A DNA stretch of 7,879 nucleotides from JAJDOJ01 sp034722015 (GTDB lineage Bacteria > Pseudomonadota > Gammaproteobacteria > JAJDOJ01): NCBI GenBank assembly GCA_034722015.1, contig JAYENI010000185.1:1-7879 (forward strand), read 5' to 3'. Positions 1-5,884 of the stretch are shown here, one piece after another. Position numbers and translations under genes: made by a program. Each line of letters starts with the position of its first letter. The stretch's first letter is position 1. The notes beneath the pieces are model-generated. The model saw only the letters and a list, made by a program, of their open reading frames with translations, was not told where the DNA came from and ran no database searches.

Positions 1-459
1 CTGCCGATGGTCGACGACCTGCTGAAAAAGCATGGCCTGCGACAGCGCATCAAGGTCGTCGCTTCGGGCAAGCTGATTACGCCGGCCGAGGCCGCATGGG
101 CACTGTGCGCAGGCGCGGATTTCATTACCTCGGCCCGGGGCTTCATGTTCTCGCTGGGTTGCATCCAGGCACTGCAGTGCAACAGAAACACCTGCCCGAC
201 CGGCATCACCACCCACAACAAGAAACTGCAGTCGGGACTGGATCCCGCGGAAAAGGCGGAACGGGTACGAAACTACGCACACAACATGGCGCGCGAAATC
301 GGAGTTATCGCCCATTCCTGCGGCGTACGGGAACCGCGCGAGTTGCGTCGTTTCCACGCCAGGATCGTTGCGTCCAACGGGCGGTCGGTTCCACTCGACG
401 AGTTGTTTCCCGAGCACCGCGAGGCAACCGCCGGGCATCGCGCCACCACGCCGTCCTGA
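1..459 (+). CDS. FMN-binding glutamate synthase family protein, C-terminal part (5' end outside window)
   Basis: The frame is open from the first base, so the gene begins upstream of the window; 152 codons plus a TGA stop are visible. The fragment matches the C-terminal end of the glutamate synthase central/FMN domain (Glu_synthase family). The stretch VVASGKLITPAEAAWALCAGADF is the phosphate-binding end of the FMN TIM barrel. It is followed by GCIQALQCNRNTCPTG, in which the cysteines (codons 54, 60, 65 of the visible part) have the spacing C-x5-C-x4-C of the [3Fe-4S] ligands of glutamate synthase. The protein ends about 85 residues after the cluster, with no GXGXG beta-helix domain like that of the large GltB subunit. 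This fits the stand-alone FMN-binding glutamate-synthase-family proteins of about 500 residues. The physiological substrate of these stand-alone proteins is not certain. It may share transcription with the DoxX gene 105 bp downstream. Confidence 0.9.
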   Translation: MPMVDDLLKKHGLRQRIKVVASGKLITPAEAAWALCAGADFITSARGFMFSLGCIQALQCNRNTCPTGITTHNKKLQSGLDPAEKAERVRNYAHNMAREIGVIAHSCGVREPRELRRFHARIVASNGRSVPLDELFPEHREATAGHRATTPS

Positions 460-564
460 GTTGCAGTCCGGGAATCCCGCGACGGTCGATCGTTCACTCC
501 GTACGACGCGTCCGGAACACGACAATCGAATGAGATTATTACAAGCGACAAAGAGAGCAACTTC

Positions 565-1233
565 ATGAACCCGATCGTTCGTTTCGCGAATTTCGCGCAG
601 GACCTGCTGGACAGGACACGCGCCGTCGACTTCCTGGCGCCACTCGCGCTGAGACTGTATCTCGTGCCGATTTTCTGGATGGCGGGGGCGAAGAAGCTCG
701 GTATCGACCCGACCTTCGGCCCGAACCTGGGCGAGTGGTTCGCCAGCCTGAAGAACATCTCGGTCGAGGATACGGCAGCCTGGTTCGGCAATCCGGACTG
801 GGGACTGGGTCTGCCCTATCCGGATTTTCTGGCCTGGTCGGCGTCGCTGACCGAACTGTTCGGCGCGATCCTGCTGCTGATCGGGTTGGGCGTGCGCTGG
901 ATCTCGATGCCCCTGATGGCGACAATGGTCGTCGCAATGGTGTCCGTACACTGGCAGAACGGATGGCTCGCCATCGCCGAGGGGGCGGGGTCGGTGTTCG
1001 CGACCGACCGGACGATCGCCGCCGTGGATCGCCTGGACAGGGCCAAGTCCATTCTGCAGGAGCACGCCAACTATGATTGGCTCACCGAATATGGCAGCGT
1101 CGCGATGCTGAACAACGGGATCGAATTCGCCGCAACGTATTTCCTCATGCTGCTGGCGCTGTTCTTCATCGGCGCAGGACGCTATCTGAGCGTGGACGAC
1201 TGGGTCTACCGCCACTATCGCAATAAGGGATAA
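565..1233 (+). CDS. DoxX family membrane protein, HvfX-like
   Basis: This 222-residue integral membrane protein has hydrophobic segments at about residues 22-41, 86-108, 111-129 and 183-203, the four-helix layout of DoxX proteins. The first helix carries LALRLYLVPIFWMAGAKKL. A long cytoplasmic or periplasmic loop (about 130-182) contains VHWQNGWLAIAEG and DRAKSILQEHANYDWLTEYGS, and helix four begins LNNGIEFAATYF. From memory, this long-loop type corresponds to DoxX proteins now named HvfX, found with HvfA/HvfB/HvfC copper-responsive RiPP loci; I hold that subfamily label less firmly than the DoxX assignment. The AAAGAGAG run just upstream provides a ribosome site for the ATG. The antiporter gene starts 11 bp after the stop, so the two are probably co-transcribed. 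An HvfB/HvfC pair lies 2.1 kb downstream, which supports but does not prove a shared pathway. Confidence 0.85.
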   Translation: MNPIVRFANFAQDLLDRTRAVDFLAPLALRLYLVPIFWMAGAKKLGIDPTFGPNLGEWFASLKNISVEDTAAWFGNPDWGLGLPYPDFLAWSASLTELFGAILLLIGLGVRWISMPLMATMVVAMVSVHWQNGWLAIAEGAGSVFATDRTIAAVDRLDRAKSILQEHANYDWLTEYGSVAMLNNGIEFAATYFLMLLALFFIGAGRYLSVDDWVYRHYRNKG

Positions 1234-1244
1234 CGGGCGGTTCG

Positions 1245-2462
1245 ATGCTGGTCCTGCTGACTTTCACCGCGATGCTCCTGGTGGCGCTCATCGTCGAGCC
1301 ACTGGCGGAGGGGCTGCGCCTGCCGTTCGGCGCGGCGCTGGTGGCGGTCGGGTTTGCCGGCTCGGAGTTGCTGGTCTACTTCGGCATCGACACGGGGCTG
1401 CGCTGGCATGTGTTTACGGACCTCATCCTGGAACTGTTCCTGCCGCTGCTGGTGTTCGGCGCCGCGTTCAATCTGGACGCCCGCAGACTCCTCAGGGACA
1501 TCGTACCGATCCTGTATCTTGCCGTGCCCCTGTTCATCGTTTCGGCCCTCGTCACGGCGACACTGATCTACTTCGGCATCGGACACCCTGGCGGATTCCC
1601 ATGGATCACGGCGCTGCTCGCCGGCGCGTTGCTTTCGGCCACGGACCCCGGGGCGGTGGTGGCGATCTACGAAAAACTGGGGTTGTCGGACCGCGTCAAG
1701 CACCTGCTGGAAGGGGAGAGCCTGTTCAATGATGCCACCGCCATCGTCCTGTTCGGGCTGCTGCTTTCGCTCGCAACGCTTCCCGAGACGGAGATCAACG
1801 CGGTAGAGGCGGGGATGGCGTTTCTCAAGGTCTTTTTCGGGGGACTTGCGGTCGGCGCGATCACGGGCATCATCGGCGTGGGGCTGATGTTCACCTTCCG
1901 CGGGCCCTTCCCCTGCGCGGTGATCTCTTTCTCGGTGGTCATATTCAGTGTCTACCTCTCGGGAAACCTGTTTCAGGTATCGCCCGTCATGGCGGTACTG
2001 GCCGCCGGGCTGATCACCGGGGCGGCAAACCTGAGAATCTGCCACGAGGGATTCGTCAACTCCGTCTGGGGATTCGTCGGTTACGTCATCGCCGCGCTGA
2101 TGTTCCTCCTGATGGGCGCGACGGTCACACCGGGCATGTTTACGGCCCAGTGGCTTGCGATCCTGATCGGCATCGGCGCCGTCGTGGTCTCCCGGGCATT
2201 GACGGCGTGGATCCTGTTGCCGCCGGCAACCCGCATGACCAGCGCCCAGCCGCTGTCCCGCGGCGAGCGCACACTCGTGTTCTGGGGTGGTCTTCGAGGC
2301 GCGGTGACGCTCGCGCTTGCCCTGCAACTGCCACTGGAACTGGACGCCTGGTTTACGGTGCAATCGATCGCCTACGGGGTCGTCCTGTTCAACCTCTTCT
2401 TCCAGGCCCCTTTGATGGAACCGCTCCTGAGGCGCCTTGGATCACAGGGTACGGAGGGATGA
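1245..2462 (+). CDS. CPA1/NhaP-type Na+(K+)/H+ antiporter
   Basis: This is a 405-residue, highly hydrophobic inner-membrane protein with about 11-13 transmembrane segments. Signature motifs of the CPA1 branch of cation:proton antiporters are visible. ATDP (residues 132-135) holds the aspartate of the ion-binding helix. GESLFND (157-163) holds the Asn-Asp pair typical of electroneutral CPA1 members. WGGLRGAV (347-354) lies near the C-terminus with its conserved arginine. The protein ends shortly after the last helix, so it lacks the cytoplasmic regulatory tail seen in some larger NhaP/SOS1 relatives. It would exchange Na+ or K+ for H+ in pH or salt homeostasis; the ion preference cannot be read from sequence. 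The ATG follows the DoxX stop by 11 bp with only a weak GGGCGG/AAGGGA ribosome site, suggesting translation linked to the upstream gene. Its stop converges on a minus-strand gene 83 bp away. Confidence 0.92.
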   Translation: MLVLLTFTAMLLVALIVEPLAEGLRLPFGAALVAVGFAGSELLVYFGIDTGLRWHVFTDLILELFLPLLVFGAAFNLDARRLLRDIVPILYLAVPLFIVSALVTATLIYFGIGHPGGFPWITALLAGALLSATDPGAVVAIYEKLGLSDRVKHLLEGESLFNDATAIVLFGLLLSLATLPETEINAVEAGMAFLKVFFGGLAVGAITGIIGVGLMFTFRGPFPCAVISFSVVIFSVYLSGNLFQVSPVMAVLAAGLITGAANLRICHEGFVNSVWGFVGYVIAALMFLLMGATVTPGMFTAQWLAILIGIGAVVVSRALTAWILLPPATRMTSAQPLSRGERTLVFWGGLRGAVTLALALQLPLELDAWFTVQSIAYGVVLFNLFFQAPLMEPLLRRLGSQGTEG

Positions 2463-2545
2463 CTCCCGCACGCGACAGAGGAGTCTCAGGCGTGCAACAG
2501 GCCCCGAACCGACGGGGATGCACCCCGCACCATTCCTCGGGTCAC

Positions 2546-2875
2546 TCAGTCGCAACCGTCGTCCTCGGTAATAACGTCCCCGGTCTTCGGGTTCGTCAAG
2601 ACCTTGCCTTCGGCATCGTTGCGGACGGTACCGACGAACATCATGTTGTCGATACGCGAGAAGTGCGTGTCCATGGCGCGATTCACCGTCGTTTCCTCGA
2701 GACCTTCATAGATCATGACGCTACCCCGCGTCTCGGCCCTGAGGTGCGTCTCGCTGGGCTCGAAGAGCCTCCTCATCTGCCAGGTGTCGGTGTCTTGCGT
2801 ATACGCGGCGCAGGGCACGGCCGTAGTGCCGATCGCGATCACAACAGCGCACTTCATGCTCGTAATATGGTTCAT
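2546..2875 (-). CDS. Small exported protein of unknown function
   Basis: A 109-residue protein begins with a basic N-terminus and a hydrophobic core (about residues 7-24, MKCAVVIAIGTTAVPCAA), followed by a polar mature chain. This reads as a Sec signal peptide with likely cleavage near CAA|Y (residue 24/25). The cysteine at 22 is preceded by proline, so it is not a convincing lipobox. The mature part is about 85 residues, mixed in charge, with GSVMIYEGL, HFSRIDNMMFVGTVRNDAEGKVL and an acidic tail EDDGCD with a single cysteine. I do not recognise a named family. The first ATG is preferred because CGGGGGTAG lies just upstream; an internal Met7 would also leave a complete signal peptide. The gene faces the antiporter gene tail-to-tail and is monocistronic. 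MITE-like copy 1 ends 118 bp upstream of its start, within its probable promoter region. Confidence 0.75.
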   Translation of the reverse strand: MNHITSMKCAVVIAIGTTAVPCAAYTQDTDTWQMRRLFEPSETHLRAETRGSVMIYEGLEETTVNRAMDTHFSRIDNMMFVGTVRNDAEGKVLTNPKTGDVITEDDGCD

Positions 2876-2993
2876 TTCTACCCCCGTTTTCCAGACTGTT
2901 TTCTACGTTTCCCGTGGAGTGCGCATCCCCGAAAGTATGCTTCCGCCACAAGGATCGATCGGATCGCCCGGGAATCCCGGCGCGCTCCGACAA

Positions 2994-3158
2994 TTAAGGC
3001 GATTGCCGGAAAATGACATACCAGATTGCGCAGGATTATCGTTCGTCTTCAAGGCGCGGTAACGGGCGCATAGTCGTTCTATGCAACCGTTGCCGCAACG
3101 CCGAAGACGGACGAAAAGACAAGCAGGATGGCATGTCATTTTCCAGAAATCGCCTTAA
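2994..3158 (-). repeat. MITE-like imperfect inverted repeat, copy 1
   Basis: This 165-bp non-coding element is one long imperfect palindrome. Its ends are TTAAGGCGATT and the reverse complement AATCGCCTTAA (11 bp perfect, then about 23/25 matches through GGAAAATGACA). It folds inward to a core GCATAG (3068-3073), TCGTT, CTATGC (3079-3084), with arms GCGGTAACGG (3056-3065) and CCGTTGCCGC (3087-3096). The same sequence occurs inverted at 6816-6980 and 7581-7743. It has no transposase gene, so it is MITE-like and would need a protein supplied elsewhere. TTAA is present at both outer edges, either as a target duplication or as the tip of the terminal repeat. Confidence 0.85.
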
Positions 3159-3208
3159 AGTCTAGGAAGCGGGCAGAAAAATCACTGCGCCGAATTTGTC
3201 TGCGCCGG

Positions 3209-3224
3209 TGTGAAATATTTCACT
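3209..3224. promoter_or_regulatory. Palindromic operator candidate, CRP-like
   Basis: GTGAAATATTTCAC (3210-3223) is a perfect 14-bp palindrome. Read as TGTGA-N6-TCACT (3209-3224), it matches the CRP/Vfr half-sites TGTGA and TCACA at 9 of 10 positions. It stands out as AT-rich against GC-rich surroundings. It is centred about 130 bp before the hvfB-like ATG and about 100 bp before the likely transcription start. Another dimeric regulator could equally use it; binding is inferred from symmetry only. Confidence 0.45.
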
Positions 3225-3306
3225 GAACCCGTTATCGGAATCCGGGGGATCTCAGCATGAAGGGCTGCCGGGACTTTCAGGCGCATCCACGACCGGCGCT
3301 CACGCG

Positions 3307-3312
3307 TATAAT
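3307..3312 (+). promoter_or_regulatory. Probable -10 element for the hvfBC-like operon
   Basis: An exact TATAAT lies 33 bp before the ATG at 3346, predicting a leader of about 25-30 nt that includes a GAGGAG ribosome site at 3334-3339. The region 17 bp upstream (CATCCA) is a poor -35 match. The promoter is therefore either activator-dependent or served by another sigma factor. Confidence 0.5.
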
Positions 3313-3345
3313 TGGTACGCGGGCCACTGAAAAGAGGAGCACACG

Positions 3346-4200
3346 ATGACAGACGCGTACTGTGTCGACGGCGCGGGCCTTGGCCTGCGCCGCGACATGC
3401 TGAACGAAATGGAGCAAGGCCCGACGCTGCCGGTGGACTTCATGGAAGTCGCCCCGGAGAACTGGATCGGCGTAGGCGGGGCGATGGGGAAACGCTTTCG
3501 GGCACTTACCGAGCGGTATCCCTTCGTGTCCCACGGACTGTCACTTTCCCTGGGTGGTCCGTCGCCCCTGGACGAGGCGTTCCTCGCGGACGTCAAGGCC
3601 TTCCTCGACACCCACAACGTCCGCCTCTACTCGGAGCATCTGAGCTACTGCTCGGACGACGGCCACCTGTATGACCTCATGCCCATCCCGTTCACCGAAG
3701 AGGCGGTCCACTACGTGGCCGATCGCGTCCGGCGCACCCAGGAGATCCTCGAGCGGCGCATCGCCATCGAGAACGTCTCCTACTACGCCGCACCGGGCAA
3801 GGAAATGGACGAGATCGAATTCATCACCGCGATACTCCGGGAAGCGGACTGCGATCTGCTGCTGGACGTCAACAACATTTACGTCAATTCGGTCAACCAC
3901 GGCTACGACGCAGAGGGTTTTCTCACCGCGTTGCCGGGTGATCGTATCGCCTACGCGCACATCGCCGGACACTACGTCGAGGACGTCGACCTGATCGTCG
4001 ACACCCATGGCGCGGACGTGATCGACCCGGTCTGGGCGCTGCTCGGAAAGGCCTACGCCCACTTCGGTGTCTTCCCCACGCTGCTGGAGCGCGATTTCAA
4101 TCTCCCCCCGCTGGGTGACCTGCTGAACGAGGTCGAGACCATCCGTCAATATCAACGCAAGCAGGATGCCTCCCATGGGAAACACGCGGCAACGGCCTGA
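3346..4200 (+). CDS. hvfB: HvfB-type MNIO RiPP maturase (DUF692)
   Basis: This 284-residue protein is full length for the DUF692 family of multinuclear non-heme iron-dependent oxidative enzymes, a TIM-barrel fold related to MbnB and TglH that modifies cysteines in ribosomal peptides. The family pattern is intact: GAGLGLR (9-15), DFMEVAPENW (31-40), SHGLSLSLGG (62-71), LYSEHLSY (94-101), IAIENVSYY (139-147), LLLDVNNIYVNSVNHG (171-186), AHIAGH (204-209), VDTHG (218-222) and TLLERD (245-250). The histidines, acids and asparagines in these motifs (for example H63, H98, E142, D174, N177, H205, H221, E248) are the likely iron ligands. The ATG has GAGGAG eight bases upstream, following a TATAAT. The next gene overlaps its 3' end and encodes the usual HvfC partner. 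I infer cysteine oxidation of a precursor peptide as its role, but no precursor is recognisable in this window. Confidence 0.9.
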   Translation: MTDAYCVDGAGLGLRRDMLNEMEQGPTLPVDFMEVAPENWIGVGGAMGKRFRALTERYPFVSHGLSLSLGGPSPLDEAFLADVKAFLDTHNVRLYSEHLSYCSDDGHLYDLMPIPFTEEAVHYVADRVRRTQEILERRIAIENVSYYAAPGKEMDEIEFITAILREADCDLLLDVNNIYVNSVNHGYDAEGFLTALPGDRIAYAHIAGHYVEDVDLIVDTHGADVIDPVWALLGKAYAHFGVFPTLLERDFNLPPLGDLLNEVETIRQYQRKQDASHGKHAATA

Positions 4201-4963
4201 AACACGGCCGGAGTTCATCCGTCGCCAGTACGCCTTCGCGGCACACATCCGCGACCCGCAGGCCAACCCCGGACCCGGGGACGTCGAGGACCGCCGCATG
4301 GCGATCTACCGGGAACTCTTCTACAACAACGTGGAAGGCTTCCTTTCGAGCGGCTTCCCCGTCCTGCGCTCCCTTTGCGACGATTCCGACTGGCACCGGA
4401 TGGCGAAGGATTTCTTCGCCAACCACAAGAGTCATACCCCGTACTTTCTGGAAATTTCGCAGGAGTTTCTTCGTTACCTGAAAGAGGAACGGAAGCCACA
4501 ACCCGAGGACCCGCCGTTCATCGAGGAACTCGCGCACTACGAGTGGGTGGAGCTCGGGTTATCCGTGGCCGAGGACGAAGCCGACCTGGACGCCATCGAT
4601 CCGAACGGTGATCTCCTGGACGGTCGCCCCGTACTGTCCCCGGTGGCGTGCCTGCTCAGCTACACCTTCCCGGTCCACCGCATCAGCACGGAGTTCCGAC
4701 CGGAAGCGCCCGGCGAACAGCCCACCTACCTGCTGGTTTATCGGGACCGAAAGGACGAAGTCGGATTCATGGAACTGAACCCCGTCACCGCGCGACTGAT
4801 CGAACTCATGGGTGACGAAGAATCCGGAACCGGCCGCGAAATGCTGGAGACCATCACGACCGAGATGCAGCACCCCAATCCGGAGGTCGTGGTCCGTGGC
4901 GGCGCCCAGACCATGGAAGAACTCCGCGGACTGGGCGTCCTGCTCGGCACGGAAAACCGGTAA
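4175..4963 (+). CDS. hvfC: HvfC family RiPP maturation partner (DUF2063)
   Basis: The N-terminal part (about residues 13-105) matches the DUF2063 putative DNA-binding or recognition domain of HvfC: FIRRQYAFAAHIRDP, then RRMAIYRELFYNNVEGFLSSGFPVL and HTPYFLEISQEFLRYL. The stretch LAHYEWVEL (about 119-127) opens the second half of the protein. The C-terminal part (about 150-262) contains LSYTFPVHRIS, YLLVYRDRKDEVGFMELNPVTARLIEL and a final helix, resembling the winged-helix-like peptide-recognition tail seen in RiPP partner proteins. In characterised MNIO systems the partner helps bind the precursor peptide. I chose the ATG at 4175 because AGGA at 4163-4166 lies 8 bp before it; an in-frame ATG at 4166 would add three residues and has a poorly placed ribosome site. 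The gene overlaps the hvfB-like 3' end by 26 bp, implying translational coupling and joint function. Confidence 0.88.
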   Translation: MGNTRQRPETRPEFIRRQYAFAAHIRDPQANPGPGDVEDRRMAIYRELFYNNVEGFLSSGFPVLRSLCDDSDWHRMAKDFFANHKSHTPYFLEISQEFLRYLKEERKPQPEDPPFIEELAHYEWVELGLSVAEDEADLDAIDPNGDLLDGRPVLSPVACLLSYTFPVHRISTEFRPEAPGEQPTYLLVYRDRKDEVGFMELNPVTARLIELMGDEESGTGREMLETITTEMQHPNPEVVVRGGAQTMEELRGLGVLLGTENR

Positions 4964-4967
4964 TCAT

Positions 4968-5003
4968 CTCCCTCTCCCGCGGGGAGAGGGCCGGGGTGAG
5001 GGG
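4968..5003. repeat. REP-like hairpin repeat downstream of hvfC
   Basis: CCCTCTCCC (4970-4978) pairs perfectly with GGGAGAGGG (4982-4990) across a 3-nt loop and is followed by CCGGGGTGAGGGG. This hairpin-plus-GGTGAGGG form is that of a REP-like intergenic repeat dispersed in many beta- and gammaproteobacterial genomes. It begins 4 bp after the hvfC stop and could stall or stabilise the end of the transcript. It lacks a T-tract, so it is not a classical intrinsic terminator. Confidence 0.7.
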
Positions 5004-5341
5004 AAATTGATACTTCCCAAGTCTTATCTCCTCATCCTGTAGTTTGTAACCAACTCCCCCCCTCTATCGCCCCGCCGACACCTTTCCGCATGTAGCACTC
5101 GGCTACCCGCATTTGTAGATCCTGCGCAGATGCACTACGGACCGCGAAACCCAATGTGACAGACACGCCCCCGCAGCGTTTCAGGACTTGTGGTCTGAAA
5201 TATCCCTTGTCGCACGGAATCGCGCGCGAACCATCCAGAGTCTGCACATAATTTCACACGTTCGCGGGCAACTAATTAACGGATTCAGCGTCGGCAGCTC
5301 GCTAGGGTAAATGCCACATCCAGGCAAAGAGGGTTTACCCG
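5004..5341. other. Gene-free interval with no recognised gene
   Basis: Beyond the REP-like repeat I see no convincing gene. A 71-codon minus-strand frame (5032-5247) has no ribosome site and no recognisable motif. CATAAT at 5247-5252, and TTCACA at 5253-5258 as a -35-like hexamer, are possible but unpaired promoter pieces for the gene at 5342. The last 37 bp contain the leader hairpin described separately. Confidence 0.5.
5305..5340 (+). promoter_or_regulatory. Leader hairpin enclosing the ribosome binding site
   Basis: GGGTAAA (5305-5311) and TTTACCC (5334-5340) are perfect 7-bp complements around a 22-nt loop. The Shine-Dalgarno AGAGGG (5328-5333) is the last part of the loop, and the stem ends one base before the ATG at 5342. 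A hairpin so placed between ribosome site and start could modulate translation. A chance match of 7 bp is also possible. Confidence 0.35.
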
Positions 5342-5677
5342 ATGAAGATGATGATCAGTGCAGTTCTGTGCGTATTCTCCGTGAGCATTGTCCATGCAAG
5401 CAGTGACTTCAATGAGGGCGACTACCACCGCAAACAGGCGAGAGAAGGAAAAAAGTTGTACCAGATATGGGTGGACCCGAACGAGGTACACGGCGTTCCG
5501 GACCTGGCAATCAAATCAGACGACAAATGGCAGGCTCTTATAGAGGTCAAGAACTGTTCAGTTCAGAATGACGGCTCGACATTCTGTGACTACTATGTCG
5601 ACGGATCCTTCGCCGTCCATGGATGCTACTCCGATTGGGACGGAGGTATTTGCAACGGTGACGAAACCGAGGACTAG
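5342..5677 (+). CDS. Small exported four-cysteine acidic protein, unknown function
   Basis: A 111-residue protein starts with a clear Sec signal peptide: MKMMISAVLCVFSVSIVHA, with probable cleavage VHA|S at residue 19/20. The mature chain of about 92 residues is acidic and carries four cysteines at 72, 82, 95 and 104, in the contexts KNCSV, TFCDY, HGCYS and GICNG. This suggests two disulfides in the periplasm or outside the cell. It ends in an acidic tail GDETED. AGAGGG lies 8 bp before the ATG, which supports the start. Base composition is noticeably lower in GC than in the hvfBC region, suggesting separate origin. No family is recognised. It is the only cysteine-rich exported product near hvfBC, but it lacks the EGKCG repeats of HvfA precursors, so a link to the MNIO enzyme is speculative. 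Confidence 0.7.
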   Translation: MKMMISAVLCVFSVSIVHASSDFNEGDYHRKQAREGKKLYQIWVDPNEVHGVPDLAIKSDDKWQALIEVKNCSVQNDGSTFCDYYVDGSFAVHGCYSDWDGGICNGDETED

Positions 5678-5726
5678 CATCCAATGTTTGTCCGTAATAG
5701 TGAGGGCAGATATTTGGAGGGAAAAT

Positions 5727-5758
5727 AGGGACAGACCAAAAAAACGCGGTCTGTCCCT
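5727..5758. terminator. GGGACAGACC hairpin, possible bidirectional terminator or dispersed repeat
   Basis: AGGGACAGACC (5727-5737) and GGTCTGTCCCT (5748-5758) form a perfect 11-bp stem around the loop AAAAAAACGC. The hairpin lies between convergent genes, 50 bp after the plus-strand exported-protein stop and 127 bp after the minus-strand VOC stop. In the minus direction it is followed by ATTTTCCC, a weak U-run. GGGACAGACC stems also recur as dispersed repeats in many gammaproteobacteria, in my recollection around REP-associated transposase genes, so it may be a mobile-element remnant serving as a terminator. Confidence 0.45.
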
Positions 5759-5884
5759 TGTTGCCTTGCGCGCCGAGCGGGTGACACGGCGAATCCACAC
5801 GACAGCGTCGATGCGGGGCATCAGGTTTCCTGTCGAATCCTGCGACCCCGTCACCGTGTCTCGATCGAGTGGCTCAGGCCCGTG

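Larger units (their letters stand above)
2876..3345. other. 470-bp gene-free interval between exported protein and hvfB-like gene
   Basis: The two flanking genes are divergent. The interval holds, from left to right, the presumed upstream region of the exported-protein gene, MITE-like copy 1 (2994-3158), a 14-bp palindrome at 3210-3223 and a TATAAT hexamer at 3307-3312. Short frames crossing the repeat on both strands encode low-complexity peptides that recur at the other two copies, so they are read as repeat-derived and not as genes. Confidence 0.7.

Noticed and set aside
468..479. CCGGGAATCCCG palindrome, also found at 2968-2979
   Set aside because: One or two shared 12-mers are expected by chance in a window of this size, and the flanks do not match.
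1215..2363. 382-codon minus-strand frame opposite the antiporter
   Set aside because: It is a charged, low-complexity shadow of a high-GC membrane protein gene with clear CPA1 motifs on the plus strand.
2461..2517. Small hairpins between the antiporter and exported-protein genes (GACTCC/GGAGTC; CCCCG/CGGGG)
   Set aside because: Stems are short and there is no T-run on either side, so they are not supportable as terminators.
2903..3139. 78-codon minus-strand frame upstream of the exported protein gene
   Set aside because: Most of it is translated inverted repeat, and similar peptides appear at another copy in a different context.
3541..4299. 252-codon minus-strand frame opposite hvfB
   Set aside because: It is antisense to a gene with all MNIO motifs in order; the frame is a GC-bias shadow.
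5032..5247. 71-codon minus-strand frame with three cysteines, considered as a RiPP precursor
   Set aside because: There is no ribosome site, signal peptide or repeated cysteine motif, and it lies on the strand opposite hvfBC.
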